From: Bacteroidia bacterium
GTDB lineage: Bacteria; Bacteroidota; Bacteroidia; Flavobacteriales; Flavobacteriaceae
NCBI GenBank assembly: GCA_030427585.1
Contig: JAUIBW010000018.1
Span: 38,775 to 102,774 of the forward strand
Direction: 5' to 3'
Length of the DNA stretch: 64,000 nucleotides
Shown here in pieces: positions 42,448 to 52,614 of this stretch. Made by a program: the position numbers and the translations under genes. The first letter of the stretch is position 1. Each line of letters opens with the position of its first letter. The notes beneath the pieces were generated by a model. The model saw nothing but the letters and a program-made list of their open reading frames with translations. It searched no databases and was not told the DNA's origin.

Positions 42448-43032
42448 ATGTCAGAGTTTTGGCTTTATATAAAGCTGGGTTTTGGTCACGTGCTAGATTG
42501 GCATGCTTATGACCATATTTTATTTTTAATTGCACTAACTGTAGGGTATACTTTTGATAACTGGAAACGTATTTTATTACTGGTGACCATATTTACATTA
42601 GGACATACATTGTCTTTATTTCTGGCCGCATATGATGTAGTATCAGTAAATTCGAGATTGGTAGAATTCCTGATTCCTTTAACTATTTTGATTACAGGAT
42701 TGTTTAATGTATTTACTGTAAAGAACACCTCAAAAAACAGTAAAGTAGGAATCTTATACGGAGTAACTCTTTTTTTTGGATTAATTCATGGATTAGGATT
42801 TTCTAGTTATTTTAGAGCAATTAGTAGCAATGTGAATTCTAAAATTTTACCCTTAATCGAGTTTGCATTAGGAGTCGAAGCTGCACAGATTATTATTGTT
42901 TTGTTAGGTCTTATAGTTAGCTTTATATTTCAGACCTTCTTTCGATTTTCAAAACGAGATTGGATACTTGTTATTTCTTCTATTGTAATAGGGATGGTAA
43001 TCCCCATGCTTATTGCAAATAAAATTTGGTGA
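42448..43032 (+). CDS. HupE/UreJ-like membrane protein
   Basis: 194 residues with about six membrane segments. HupE/UreJ_2-type signature: LGFGHVLDWHAYDHILFLIALT near residues 9-30, TLGHTLSLFLA and LFFGLIHGLGFSSYF, all containing conserved histidines that may bind a metal. Relatives are linked to nickel or other metal uptake or to hydrogenase and urease loci; none of those is nearby here. The preceding gap is 164 bp and holds only the terminator of the previous gene. Confidence 0.8.
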   Translation: MSEFWLYIKLGFGHVLDWHAYDHILFLIALTVGYTFDNWKRILLLVTIFTLGHTLSLFLAAYDVVSVNSRLVEFLIPLTILITGLFNVFTVKNTSKNSKVGILYGVTLFFGLIHGLGFSSYFRAISSNVNSKILPLIEFALGVEAAQIIIVLLGLIVSFIFQTFFRFSKRDWILVISSIVIGMVIPMLIANKIW

Positions 43033-43119
43033 ATAAGTAGTGATTAGGGTTGTATTTGCCACATCGTAATAATATATTCGTACTTTGATTGTTATCAATA
43101 TACTAGTCACTCTATTTTT

Positions 43120-43551
43120 ATGTCAAAAAAAAAACAACTGAAGTACGATAAAGCTTATCTTAGGATTGCAAGAGAATGGGGGAAATTATCTCATTGTGAA
43201 AGAAAAAAAGTTGGTGCGGTTATTGTAAAAGATAGAATGATTATTTCAGATGGATTTAATGGTACCCCAACAGGTTTTGAGAATCCATGTGAAGACGAAG
43301 AAGGATATACAAAGTGGTATGTATTGCATGCAGAAGCAAATGCGATTTCTAAAGTAGCTTCATCTACTCAATCATGTAGAGGGGCAACATTATATATTAC
43401 ATTATCACCATGTAAGGAGTGTAGTAAATTGATTCACCAGGCAGGAATAAAGCGTATAGTGTATCAAATAGGTTATAAAGATAACTCTGGTTTACAGTTT
43501 CTTGCCAAGGCTGGAGTAGAAATAGAACAGATTACGGATTTAGAAGAATAA
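43120..43551 (+). CDS. dCMP deaminase family protein
   Basis: 143 residues with the zinc site of cytidine/deoxycytidylate deaminases: HAEANAI (His and catalytic Glu) and SPCKECSKLI (two Cys), plus ERKKVGAVIVKD and DGFNGTPTGFENPCED, which fit dCMP deaminase/ComEB. It converts dCMP to dUMP for thymidylate synthesis. Its stop overlaps the start of the CtpA-type protease by one base. Confidence 0.88.
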   Translation: MSKKKQLKYDKAYLRIAREWGKLSHCERKKVGAVIVKDRMIISDGFNGTPTGFENPCEDEEGYTKWYVLHAEANAISKVASSTQSCRGATLYITLSPCKECSKLIHQAGIKRIVYQIGYKDNSGLQFLAKAGVEIEQITDLEE

Positions 43552-45134
43552 TGGGATATTCAAAAAAATACTTGCCTTTGTTTTTGGGTTTGGCCTTAGG
43601 GGCTGGGGTATTTTTGGGTAGTAAACTTGATTTTAGCAACCCTTCGGCAAAGCTATTTTCTTATAACCCGAAAAAAGAAAAACTAAATAGGCTTATTGAT
43701 TATATAGATTATGAGTATGTAGATGAAATCAATACCGATAGTATTGTAGAAGTTACGGTAAACAGAATATTAGAAAACCTGGATCCCCATTCGATATATA
43801 TACCATCAGAAGAGCTTGAAGGAATTACAGAAAATATGCAAGGAGATTTTATTGGTATAGGGGTGAGTTATTACCCTTATAGAGATACAATATCTGTAAT
43901 TAATACTATAAAAGGAGGACCTAGTGAAAAATCAGGAATTAAGGCAGGAGATAGAATATTAATGGCAGATAGTGATACTTTGTATGGAGACCGTTTAATA
44001 AGAGATGGATTAGCAAATAGATTAAAAGGTGAGCTAAACAGCCAGGTACAACTTAGAGTATATAGAAAAGGTAAAGGAATATTTGATGTAGTTGTAAAAA
44101 GAGGGCGTGTGCCTATACAAAGTGTAGATGCAGCCTATATGCTGGGTGATAAATTGGGATATGTGAAAGTAAATCGTTTTGCAGAAACAACGTACAAAGA
44201 ATTTAAAACGGCATTAGATGAATTAATAGATAAAGGAGCTAAAAATATGGTAATTGACCTTCGTGATAATGGAGGAGGATTTATTGCCCCGGCTCTAAAA
44301 ATGGCAGACGAATTTTTGAAGGATGATGTGCTGATTATGTTTACCAAAAATAAAAAAGGAGCTATCGAAAATAATTTTGCTACCAATAAAGGAAGTTTTG
44401 AACAAGGAAAAGTTTATGTGCTAATCAATGAGAACTCTGCCTCTGCCAGTGAAATTTTTGCAGGAGCAATTCAAGATAATGATAGGGGAACTATTGTTGG
44501 TAGACGTTCTTACGGAAAAGGCCTTGTGCAAAGAGAAATGGCATTAGGAGATGGTAGCGCAATACGATTAACAATTTCAAGATATTATACACCTACCGGG
44601 CGATCGATACAAAAACCATATACTAACGGAAATAAAGAATATTTTAATGAGTATATGGAGCGATATAAAAATGGAGAATTGCAGAATGCAGATAGTATTC
44701 AGGTAGCAGATTCTTTAAAGTTTAAAACTCCTGAAGGTAAAATTGTTTATGGAGGAGGAGGTATTATACCAGATATATTTGTTAGTAAAGATACGACACG
44801 TGTAGGTGAAACATTAGATTATATGCTACGTTCTGGCCGTATGGGAGGATATGTATTTGAAGAACTGGATAAAAATAGAACATATTATAATGATATATCT
44901 GAAAATGAGTTCAATGAAAAAATTAATATAGATGATACTTTTGCTGAAGATTTTTTAAAATATTCTAGGCAAAGAGGGATAGAAATTGAGTTGAAAAATT
45001 ATGAAGATCAATTAAAAAAATATTTGAAAGCAACAATGGCACAACAATTATTTGGAACTGGGGCTTTTGAAAGAATTATAAATAAAGATGATGCAATGAT
45101 TAAAAAAGTAATATCACTTTCTAAAGAAGAATAA
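43551..45134 (+). CDS. S41-family carboxy-terminal processing peptidase
   Basis: 527 residues. N-terminal signal or anchor (LPLFLGLALGAGVFLGS), PDZ domain at about 90-175 (GIGVSYYPYRDTISVINTIK, SGIKAGDRILMADSD), then the S41 catalytic core with DLRDNGGG, NENSASASEIFAGAIQDND (nucleophilic Ser in SASASE) and GRRSYGKGLVQ (catalytic Lys). It degrades or trims periplasmic proteins from the C-terminus. Coupled to the dCMP deaminase gene by a one-base overlap, an arrangement I have seen in related genomes. Confidence 0.92.
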   Translation: MGYSKKYLPLFLGLALGAGVFLGSKLDFSNPSAKLFSYNPKKEKLNRLIDYIDYEYVDEINTDSIVEVTVNRILENLDPHSIYIPSEELEGITENMQGDFIGIGVSYYPYRDTISVINTIKGGPSEKSGIKAGDRILMADSDTLYGDRLIRDGLANRLKGELNSQVQLRVYRKGKGIFDVVVKRGRVPIQSVDAAYMLGDKLGYVKVNRFAETTYKEFKTALDELIDKGAKNMVIDLRDNGGGFIAPALKMADEFLKDDVLIMFTKNKKGAIENNFATNKGSFEQGKVYVLINENSASASEIFAGAIQDNDRGTIVGRRSYGKGLVQREMALGDGSAIRLTISRYYTPTGRSIQKPYTNGNKEYFNEYMERYKNGELQNADSIQVADSLKFKTPEGKIVYGGGGIIPDIFVSKDTTRVGETLDYMLRSGRMGGYVFEELDKNRTYYNDISENEFNEKINIDDTFAEDFLKYSRQRGIEIELKNYEDQLKKYLKATMAQQLFGTGAFERIINKDDAMIKKVISLSKEE

Positions 45135-45152
45135 CTTATACCCAAAATATAT

Positions 45153-45458
45153 ATGTCAGAATTTGAAGAATATCTAGTAGCTATCGCAATATGTTCCCCA
45201 CTTTTTTTCTTTATTATAGCAGTTGCTTTTAGGTTGTTAGATAATAGTGCTTCTATTTTTTTAAAACATGATATATTAGTTGATACCTCTTATGTTTCTG
45301 GCGATATAATAAGAGAACACATCCATAGCTCTGAAGATATAAAACTTAAAAAATCCTTAACGAGAGCATTGTTGTTTAGAAAACTGCATAACTTTTTTAT
45401 GATCCTAATGGTAATTTCAATTCCACCAGTGATTATTGCCTGCTTCTTCGTGTTTTAG
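45153..45458 (+). CDS. Small membrane protein, unknown
   Basis: 101 residues with an N-terminal hydrophobic segment (about 8-28) and a C-terminal one (about 80-100), and a charged middle (DIIREHIHSSEDIKLKKS). No family recognised. It follows the CtpA gene by 18 bp and may be in its operon. Codon use and A+T content match its neighbours, so it is probably real. Confidence 0.55.
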   Translation: MSEFEEYLVAIAICSPLFFFIIAVAFRLLDNSASIFLKHDILVDTSYVSGDIIREHIHSSEDIKLKKSLTRALLFRKLHNFFMILMVISIPPVIIACFFVF

Positions 45459-45499
45459 ATTTAAGTATTTGTTAGGTGTTTTGTTGTTAGAAACAAAGC

Positions 45500-45700
45500 T
45501 TAGTTTCCTCTTTTCTTTTTTTGAATACTTCTAGAAACTAATAAGATTGTCATTAACAAAACTACGCAGGCAGAAGAAAAAATACTAATAAGAGCTGTTT
45601 TACTATCACCTATCAATAAATTATCAAAATCTAGATAGGTTATATTATAAATGATTAAACCTATAGCAATAATAATTAATAGATATATAAAATATTTCAT
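45500..45700 (-). CDS. Small two-helix membrane protein, unknown
   Basis: 66 residues with two hydrophobic segments (YFIYLLIIIAIGLIIYN near the start and ISIFSSACVVLLMTILLV) and a basic tail (SIQKKKRGN). It lies 14 bp downstream of marC on the same strand and may be co-transcribed with it. No function can be assigned. Confidence 0.55.
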   Translation of the reverse strand: MKYFIYLLIIIAIGLIIYNITYLDFDNLLIGDSKTALISIFSSACVVLLMTILLVSRSIQKKKRGN

Positions 45701-45714
45701 CTGTTTTAAAAAAA

Positions 45715-46296
45715 CTAAATAGTGGTTAATAACTCTTTAATATTTGCAGTAAATAATTTAACTGCAATAGCTAGCAAAACTACCCCAAATATTTTCCGTA
45801 TCACATTAATCCCTTGTTTACCAAGTACTTTTTCTATTTTTCCAGAGGATTTTAGAACAATATATACAAAGATAATATTAATTAGTATCGCTATTATTAT
45901 ATTAATTGTGTGATATTCTGCTCGTAAAGATAAAATCGATGTCATGGTACCTGCTCCTGCAATGAGAGGAAAAGCAAGCGGAACTACGGCCGCAGTTTCT
46001 GGAGCATCATCTTTATATAATTGAATACCTAATATCATTTCTATGGCCAAAAAGAAAATAATAAAAGATCCCGCAACAGCAAAAGAATTAACATCGATTC
46101 CGATAAGATTTAAAATTTCTTTTCCTACAAAAAGAAAAACCACCATTAATATAGCAGCAACAATCGAAGCTTTTTCACTTTGAATGTGCCCTACTTTTTT
46201 ACGTAAATCAATAATAATAGGTATACTTCCTATGATATCTATTACCGCAAATAAAATCATACTTGCAGTAAATATTTCTTTAAAATCAAAGTTCAT
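45715..46296 (-). CDS. MarC family membrane protein
   Basis: 193 residues with six membrane segments. Typical MarC/UPF0056 features are FAVIDIIGSIPIIIDLRKK near residues 18-36, VPLAFPLIAGAGTMTSILSLRA near 105-126, and GVLLLAIAVKLFTANIKELL at the end. The family is annotated as putative transporters; the name does not imply proven antibiotic resistance. The gene is divergent from the DUF3109 gene. Confidence 0.88.
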   Translation of the reverse strand: MNFDFKEIFTASMILFAVIDIIGSIPIIIDLRKKVGHIQSEKASIVAAILMVVFLFVGKEILNLIGIDVNSFAVAGSFIIFFLAIEMILGIQLYKDDAPETAAVVPLAFPLIAGAGTMTSILSLRAEYHTINIIIAILINIIFVYIVLKSSGKIEKVLGKQGINVIRKIFGVVLLAIAVKLFTANIKELLTTI

Positions 46297-46410
46297 AGTA
46301 AAATAGTTACAAAAATTTGAGCAAATATAAATAGACTTTATTAAATAAAGGTATTATAAAAAGGTGAATAAATTGTAAAAAATCTCTTCTATAAGAATTA
46401 TCTTAGCAGC

Positions 46411-46980
46411 ATGTTTCAATTAGGAAAAACCATAGTTTCTGAAGATATTATTGAGAAAGACTTTGTGTGCAATCTCTCTGCATGTAAAGGAGTTTGCTGT
46501 ATTGATGGTGAGGCAGGAGCACCTTTAGAAATGTCAGAAACCCATAAACTTAAAGAGATATACCCTATAATCAAATCTTATTTGAGAAAAGAAGGTATCG
46601 AAGCTATCGAACATCACGGAACGCATATTAAAACTGCTAACGGAGAATTAGAAACACCTCTAATTGATGGAGCGGATTGTGCATATGTGATTTTTAATGA
46701 AAAAGGGACAGCTATGTGCGCTATTGAAGAAGCGTATAATCAAGGCGAAATTGACTGGAAAAAACCAGTATCTTGCCATCTATACCCAGTTAGAGTACAA
46801 GAATATACAGAGTTCTCTGCTGTAAACTATCATAAATGGGAAATTTGTGATGATGCCTGTACATTAGGTAAAGAATTTCAAGTGCCGATCTATAAATTTG
46901 TTAAAGAAGCCTTAATTAGAAAATTTGGAGAAGATTGGTATGTAGAACTCGAAAACGTTGCAGAAAAATTGAAAAAATAA
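46411..46980 (+). CDS. DUF3109 family protein
   Basis: 189 residues with eight or more cysteines arranged as a probable metal or Fe-S site: FVCNLSACKGVCCIDGE near residues 19-35, GADCAYVIF, AMCAIEEA, VSCHLYPVR and ICDDACTLG. This matches DUF3109, found mainly in Bacteroidota. Function unknown; the Cys pattern resembles CxxxCC zinc/iron-cluster proteins (YkgJ-like). The gene is monocistronic. Confidence 0.88.
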   Translation: MFQLGKTIVSEDIIEKDFVCNLSACKGVCCIDGEAGAPLEMSETHKLKEIYPIIKSYLRKEGIEAIEHHGTHIKTANGELETPLIDGADCAYVIFNEKGTAMCAIEEAYNQGEIDWKKPVSCHLYPVRVQEYTEFSAVNYHKWEICDDACTLGKEFQVPIYKFVKEALIRKFGEDWYVELENVAEKLKK

Positions 46981-47376
46981 CCCTTTTATTTATATTTTTA
47001 GATGCAAATGACACTCCTTTTTTATTCTTTTTTGTGTTAAAAAAAGAGTTTTTTAAGGTTACGGGTTTACCGTAAATTAATATATTTTCCCTTCTTCGCT
47101 TTTTTGTTGAAAAACCTTGGTTAGCAAGTGAAAAATAAGAGATTTTTGGAGATGATGTTCACATTGCCTGCTTTTTATGAAAAACACTTAATGTTTTGAT
47201 TAACAAATAATTATATGTGTTTTTGTGAAAGATCATTTTAGTTGTGAAATCACTTCGTGTTGAAAACTTTGTTGAAAACGTTTGTTAACTTTTGGTAGAA
47301 CTTTTAACCTATTTTTTGATCTTTGTAAGACCCTTAGGAAATAAGAAATTCTCAAAAAAAAACAGCTAAAAAAATA
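46981..47376. other. Intergenic region upstream of nrdB with repeated motifs
   Basis: No gene. Contains the hairpin TTACGG-GTTTA-CCGTAA (47059-47075) and three copies of TGTTGAAAA (47105-47113, 47258-47266, 47270-47278), the last two 12 bp apart and about 100 bp before nrdB. These could be sites for a regulator of the class Ia ribonucleotide reductase. Typical NrdR boxes are not recognised. Confidence 0.5.
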
Positions 47377-48357
47377 ATGATGAGTGCCGTAGAACCAATT
47401 TTGCAAGAAAATAAAGATCGATTCGTAATTTTTCCTATTCAACACCATGATATTTGGGAGTGGTATAAGAAATCCGAAGCTAGTTTTTGGACAGCAGAAG
47501 AAATCGATTTGCATCAGGATATAACAGATTGGTCTACTAAGCTTAATGATGATGAGCGCTATTTTATCAAGCATATTTTGGCATTTTTTGCGGCATCAGA
47601 TGGTATTGTAAATGAAAATCTTGCAGAAAATTTTATAAACGAAGTACAGTATAGTGAAGCAAAATTTTTCTATGGCTTCCAGATTATGATGGAAAACATT
47701 CATTCTGAAACCTATTCTTTACTAATTGATACGTATGTAAAAGATGAGAAAGAGAAAGATATATTATTTAACGCATTAGAGAATTTTCCTGCAATTAAGA
47801 AAAAAGCAGACTGGGCATTACGATGGATAGAATCTGATTCTTTTGCAGAACGTTTAATTGCTTTTGCTGCAGTAGAAGGAATATTCTTTTCAGGAGCATT
47901 CTGTTCTATATTTTGGTTAAAAAAACGTGGATTAATGCCAGGACTTACGTTTTCTAATGAACTAATTTCTAGAGATGAAGGAGTACACTGTGATTTTGCA
48001 GTTCATCTTCATAATAAACATTTGATAAATAAAGTGCCAAAGGATAGAATTAGAAAAATTCTGGTAGATGCATTAGATATTGAAAGAGAGTTTATAACAG
48101 AATCTCTTCCTGTGAGTTTAATAGGTATGAACTCTAAGTTAATGACTCAATATCTAGAATTTGTTACCGATAGATTATTGGTAGAATTAGGGTGTGAAAA
48201 AGAATACGAAACAGCAAATCCATTTGATTTTATGGATATGATTTCTTTACAAGGAAAAACTAATTTCTTTGAGAAAAGAGTTTCAGAATATCAAAAAGCT
48301 GGAGTGCTTAATAAAGATACCGAAGACAATAAAATAAGCTTTGATGCAGATTTTTAA
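47377..48357 (+). CDS. nrdB: Ribonucleoside-diphosphate reductase, beta subunit
   Basis: 326 residues, class Ia/R2. The di-iron ligands are in [39 protein letters not shown] and DEGVHCDFA, and the radical tyrosine is expected in YSLLID. The start is [10 protein letters not shown]; the first or second Met (47377 or 47380) may be used. It makes the tyrosyl radical for NrdA with oxygen. nrdA follows after a 354-bp gap. Confidence 0.94.
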   Translation: MMSAVEPILQENKDRFVIFPIQHHDIWEWYKKSEASFWTAEEIDLHQDITDWSTKLNDDERYFIKHILAFFAASDGIVNENLAENFINEVQYSEAKFFYGFQIMMENIHSETYSLLIDTYVKDEKEKDILFNALENFPAIKKKADWALRWIESDSFAERLIAFAAVEGIFFSGAFCSIFWLKKRGLMPGLTFSNELISRDEGVHCDFAVHLHNKHLINKVPKDRIRKILVDALDIEREFITESLPVSLIGMNSKLMTQYLEFVTDRLLVELGCEKEYETANPFDFMDMISLQGKTNFFEKRVSEYQKAGVLNKDTEDNKISFDADF

Positions 48358-48711
48358 TCGAAAAGAATATTAATTTCTTAAGATTATTATTCCAACAAGA
48401 GTTGGATCCAAAATGCTAACAATAAAGATATATTCATTCTGAGCTAGTCAAAAACATTTCTTTGTTTAATTCAGATTAGCTCAGTTTGATAAAGCTTTAT
48501 AAAAAGCCACGAAAAAAACAAAAGGGACGAAAGTCATATTATTATTTTTTATCTATAGAATTACTCTGATTTTTGGATGTAGAGATTTCTTTTTAGTATC
48601 CAATTTCAAGGAGATAGAATCTAATTTTTTGACCTTCAGAATGTAAAATTAGTAACACGAATTATCATCAACTTCTTCATTAAGAAGAAGATTTAAAAAC
48701 CAAAAAAAAGT
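48358..48711. other. Intergenic region between nrdB and nrdA
   Basis: No gene seen. It contains an inverted repeat CTGAGCTA (48439-48446)/TAGCTCAG (48477-48484) with a 30-base loop, and a short CCAAC-AAGA-GTTGG hairpin near 48392-48405. nrdA may therefore have its own promoter. Confidence 0.5.
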
Positions 48712-51174
48712 ATGTATGTAGTAAAAAGAGATGGGCGTAAAGAACCAATTATGTTTGACAAGATTACCGCAAGGGTAAGAAAGTTGTGTTATGGACTTAA
48801 TCCACTAGTTGATCCTGTAAAGGTAGCTATGAGAGTGATAGAAGGGTTGTATGATGGAGTAACAACTAGTGAGTTAGATAATTTGGCTGCAGAAATAGCA
48901 GCAACAATGACTATAACACACCCTGATTATGCAAAGCTTGCCGCTCGTATCTCTGTTTCTAATCTACATAAAAATACAAAGAAAACTTTTTCTGAAGTAG
49001 TTACAGACCTGTATGAGTATGTAAATCCAAGAACAGGAAAAAAAGCACCGCTAATTGCAGATGATGTCTATGAAGTAATTATCGCTAACAAAGAAAAATT
49101 AGATTCTACAATTATTTATAATCGTGATTTTGGTTATGATTATTTTGGTTTTAAAACACTAGAGCGCTCTTACCTGCTAAAAATTAATGGTAAAATTGCA
49201 GAACGTCCACAACATATGCTTATGAGAGTATCTATAGGAATCCATCTTAATGATTTGGATGCCGCTATAGAAACTTATGAGCTTATGTCTAAAAAGTATT
49301 TTACACACGCTACACCTACACTGTTTAATTCGGGTACTCCAAAACCACAGATGTCATCTTGTTTTTTGTTAACAATGAAAGATGATAGTATTGATGGGAT
49401 TTATGATACATTAAAACAAACCGCTAAGATTTCACAGTCGGCTGGAGGAATAGGATTATCTATTCATAATGTGCGTGCTACAGGATCTTATATTGCAGGA
49501 ACCAATGGTACTTCTAATGGTATTGTACCTATGCTTAGAGTATATAACGATACTGCTCGTTATGTTGACCAAGGAGGAGGAAAACGAAAAGGATCGTTTG
49601 CAATATATGTAGAACCTTGGCATGCAGACATTTTTGATTTCCTGGATCTTAAAAAGAACCACGGTAAAGAAGAAATGCGTGCACGAGATTTGTTCTACGC
49701 TATGTGGGTACCAGATTTGTTTATGAAACGAGTACAAGATGATGCAGAATGGACATTAATGTGCCCTAACGAATGCCCGGGTTTATTTGATATACATAGT
49801 AATGAGTTTGAAGAAACGTATATTCGTTATGAAGCAGAAGGAAAAGGACGCAGAACAATTAAAGCACGTGAGCTTTGGGAAAAGATCTTAGAGTCTCAAA
49901 TTGAAACAGGTACACCTTATATGTTGTATAAAGATGCTGCAAATCGCAAATCTAATCAACAGAATCTGGGAACCATACGATCATCTAACTTATGTACAGA
50001 GATATTAGAATATACTAGCCCAGACGAAGTAGCGGTATGTAATCTTGCATCTATTGCATTGCCAATGTTTATAAAAAACGGGCAGTTTGATCATAAAGAA
50101 CTCTTTAGAATTACAAAACGGGTGACCAAGAACCTGAACAGGGTAATTGATCGTAATTATTATCCAGTAAAAGAAGCAGAAAATTCTAATATACGTCATC
50201 GTCCTATTGGATTAGGAGTGCAAGGATTAGCAGATGCATTTATTCAATTGCGTTTACCTTTTACCAGTGATGAAGCTAAAAAATTAAATCAGGAGATTTT
50301 TGAAACACTGTATTTTGCCGCAGTAACCGCATCGATGGAAGAAGCAAAAGCAGATGGACCATATCAAAGTTATGAAGGTTCCCCAATATCTAAAGGTGAT
50401 TTTCAATATAATCTATGGGGGATAAAAGATGAAGAATTAAGTGGCCGCTGGGATTGGGCAAAACTTCGTAAGCAAGTACTTAAAAACGGAGTGCGTAACT
50501 CATTATTGGTTGCGCCAATGCCTACAGCATCTACGTCTCAGATTTTAGGAAATAATGAAGCATTCGAACCTTATACAAGTAATATCTACACCAGACGTGT
50601 ATTATCAGGAGAGTTTATTGTCGTAAATAAGCACTTATTAGAAGATCTGGTAAAATTAGGATTATGGAATGATGAGCTTAAAGATGCTATCATGCGTGCA
50701 AATGGATCGGTACAAAATATAGATATTATACCACAAGACCTGAAAGAACTATACAAAACGGTATGGGAAATGAGTATGAAGGATATTATCGATATGTCTC
50801 GTCATAGAGGATATTTTATCGATCAGTCTCAATCTCTGAACTTATTCTTAGAAGGTGCAACTATGGCCAAGTTAACTTCGATGCATTTTTATGCATGGAA
50901 AAGCGGATTAAAAACAGGTATGTATTACCTAAGAACAAAATCTGCTGTAGATGCAATTAAGTTTACACTTAAAAAAGAAACTAAAGAAGCGCCTAAACCA
51001 GAGCAAGTAGCTGTAGCTGCTGCACAAGTAATGGAAGCGCAAGCAACCAAAGCAGAACCAAAACAAGAGCCAGTTGCTCCAGAAGGAACAGCTCTTACTC
51101 CAGAAGAACTTCGTGCGATAATTGCACAATCTAAAGAAGGCGAAGGAGACGATTGTTTAATGTGTGGGTCATAG
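48712..51174 (+). CDS. nrdA: Ribonucleoside-diphosphate reductase, alpha subunit
   Basis: 820 residues. An N-terminal ATP-cone ([26 protein letters not shown] split over the first 30 residues) is followed by the catalytic barrel with [55 protein letters not shown] and [23 protein letters not shown], and the redox-active C-terminal pair CLMC in DDCLMCGS. A linker rich in Ala, Lys, Pro and Glu precedes the tail, as in other Bacteroidota NrdA. The intact ATP-cone contrasts with its absence in the class III enzyme at 9745. Confidence 0.95.
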   Translation: MYVVKRDGRKEPIMFDKITARVRKLCYGLNPLVDPVKVAMRVIEGLYDGVTTSELDNLAAEIAATMTITHPDYAKLAARISVSNLHKNTKKTFSEVVTDLYEYVNPRTGKKAPLIADDVYEVIIANKEKLDSTIIYNRDFGYDYFGFKTLERSYLLKINGKIAERPQHMLMRVSIGIHLNDLDAAIETYELMSKKYFTHATPTLFNSGTPKPQMSSCFLLTMKDDSIDGIYDTLKQTAKISQSAGGIGLSIHNVRATGSYIAGTNGTSNGIVPMLRVYNDTARYVDQGGGKRKGSFAIYVEPWHADIFDFLDLKKNHGKEEMRARDLFYAMWVPDLFMKRVQDDAEWTLMCPNECPGLFDIHSNEFEETYIRYEAEGKGRRTIKARELWEKILESQIETGTPYMLYKDAANRKSNQQNLGTIRSSNLCTEILEYTSPDEVAVCNLASIALPMFIKNGQFDHKELFRITKRVTKNLNRVIDRNYYPVKEAENSNIRHRPIGLGVQGLADAFIQLRLPFTSDEAKKLNQEIFETLYFAAVTASMEEAKADGPYQSYEGSPISKGDFQYNLWGIKDEELSGRWDWAKLRKQVLKNGVRNSLLVAPMPTASTSQILGNNEAFEPYTSNIYTRRVLSGEFIVVNKHLLEDLVKLGLWNDELKDAIMRANGSVQNIDIIPQDLKELYKTVWEMSMKDIIDMSRHRGYFIDQSQSLNLFLEGATMAKLTSMHFYAWKSGLKTGMYYLRTKSAVDAIKFTLKKETKEAPKPEQVAVAAAQVMEAQATKAEPKQEPVAPEGTALTPEELRAIIAQSKEGEGDDCLMCGS

Positions 51175-51193
51175 ACCTAGATTTATATAGGGC

Positions 51194-51228
51194 AAAAGGG
51201 AAGTTTTCTTAGGATGCTTCCCTTTTTT
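51194..51228 (+). terminator. Terminator after nrdA
   Basis: AAAAGGGAAG, 13-base loop, CTTCCCTTTTTT: perfect 10-bp stem and T-run starting 19 bp after the nrdA stop. It overlaps the region where the dGTPase frame begins, so the dGTPase start should lie further down (51253). Confidence 0.85.
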
Positions 51229-51252
51229 GTATATTCGAATTTTTTTAGAAAT

Positions 51253-52602
51253 ATGATGAATTGGGAACAACTCTTGTCTTTAAAACGACAGGGAGATAGA
51301 AATAAAAGATTACGTAAAGAGCAAGACGAAACCCGATTAGGTTTTGAAGTAGATTATGATCGTATTATCTTCTCTTCGGCCTTTAGAAGTCTGCAGGATA
51401 AAACTCAGGTTATCCCGTTATCCAAAACCAGCTTTGTACATACACGATTAACACATAGTCTCGAAGTATCTGTCGTAGGACGTTCTTTGGGTAGAGTAGT
51501 AGGTAAGAAAATCTTAGAAAAACATCCACATCTTGCTGCTATTCATGGATACCAGTTTAATGATTTTGGGGCTATCGTTGCAGCCGCTGCATTAGCACAT
51601 GATATTGGCAACCCACCTTTTGGGCATTCTGGAGAAAAAGCGATAGGAGAATACTTCAAGACAGGAAGCGGTAACCGATATAGAGACCAACTTACTCCTA
51701 AGCAGTATCAGGATCTAATAGATTTTGAAGGAAATGCTAATGGATTTAAAATCCTTACAGAATCACGAGAAGGAATAGAAGGAGGACTTAGGTTATCCTA
51801 TGCCACATTAGGTGCATTTATGAAATATCCCAAAGAATCTCTGCCCAAAAAACCAACATCTCATATCGCTCATAAAAAATTTGGATACTTTCAGAACGAG
51901 ACTTCTTTTTTTAAAGAGGTAGCAGAAGAAGTCGGGTTATTGCAATACCAGATTGACGATGAGGTTACTTATAGTCGCCACCCGCTGACTTTTTTGGTAG
52001 AAGCAGCAGATGATATTTGCTATACTATTATCGATTTTGAAGATGGTATTAATCTGGGATTGATAGAAGAAGAATATGCTTTAGAATATTTGATTAAATT
52101 AGTAAAAGATACTATCAATACTTCAAAATATAATAAACTTACTACTACAGCAGATCGATTAAGTTACCTTAGAGCATTAGCTATTAATACTTTGATAGGA
52201 GAAGCAGCAAGTATTTTTATCGAACATGAAGAGGCTATATTATCAGGAACCTTTGATATGGCATTAATAGACAAAAGTAAATATGAAGCTCAAATCGATG
52301 ATATCATAAAAATAAGTATTGCTAAGATTTATCAAAGCCAGGAAGTAACAGAAAAAGAGATTGCAGGATATGAGATTCTTGCTACGCTTTTAGATCGTTA
52401 TTGCGTAGCTACCGATAATTTTAATAAAGGAGGAAAGAACTCAAATTATGATAAGTTAATTTTAAGAGCCGAAGGGATGCATTTTGATTATACAAATGCA
52501 GATCTCTATACTCGCCTTATTGGAATAAGCAACTATGTGGCAAGTCTAACCGATGGTAACGCATTATTAAAATTTCAAAAAATTAAAGGATTACAGCTGT
52601 AA
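51253..52602 (+). CDS. dgt: Deoxyguanosinetriphosphate triphosphohydrolase (dGTPase)
   Basis: The frame is open from 51214, but that part overlaps the nrdA terminator; MMNWEQLLSLKRQGDR from 51253 (or 51256) fits dGTPases, giving 449 residues. HD-domain metal motifs: VHTRLTHSLEVS, AAALAHDIGNPPFGHSGE, EAADDICYTIID. It hydrolyses dGTP to deoxyguanosine and triphosphate and so balances the dNTP pool made by the neighbouring ribonucleotide reductase. Confidence 0.93.
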   Translation: MMNWEQLLSLKRQGDRNKRLRKEQDETRLGFEVDYDRIIFSSAFRSLQDKTQVIPLSKTSFVHTRLTHSLEVSVVGRSLGRVVGKKILEKHPHLAAIHGYQFNDFGAIVAAAALAHDIGNPPFGHSGEKAIGEYFKTGSGNRYRDQLTPKQYQDLIDFEGNANGFKILTESREGIEGGLRLSYATLGAFMKYPKESLPKKPTSHIAHKKFGYFQNETSFFKEVAEEVGLLQYQIDDEVTYSRHPLTFLVEAADDICYTIIDFEDGINLGLIEEEYALEYLIKLVKDTINTSKYNKLTTTADRLSYLRALAINTLIGEAASIFIEHEEAILSGTFDMALIDKSKYEAQIDDIIKISIAKIYQSQEVTEKEIAGYEILATLLDRYCVATDNFNKGGKNSNYDKLILRAEGMHFDYTNADLYTRLIGISNYVASLTDGNALLKFQKIKGLQL

Positions 52603-52614
52603 AATATTTTATAC

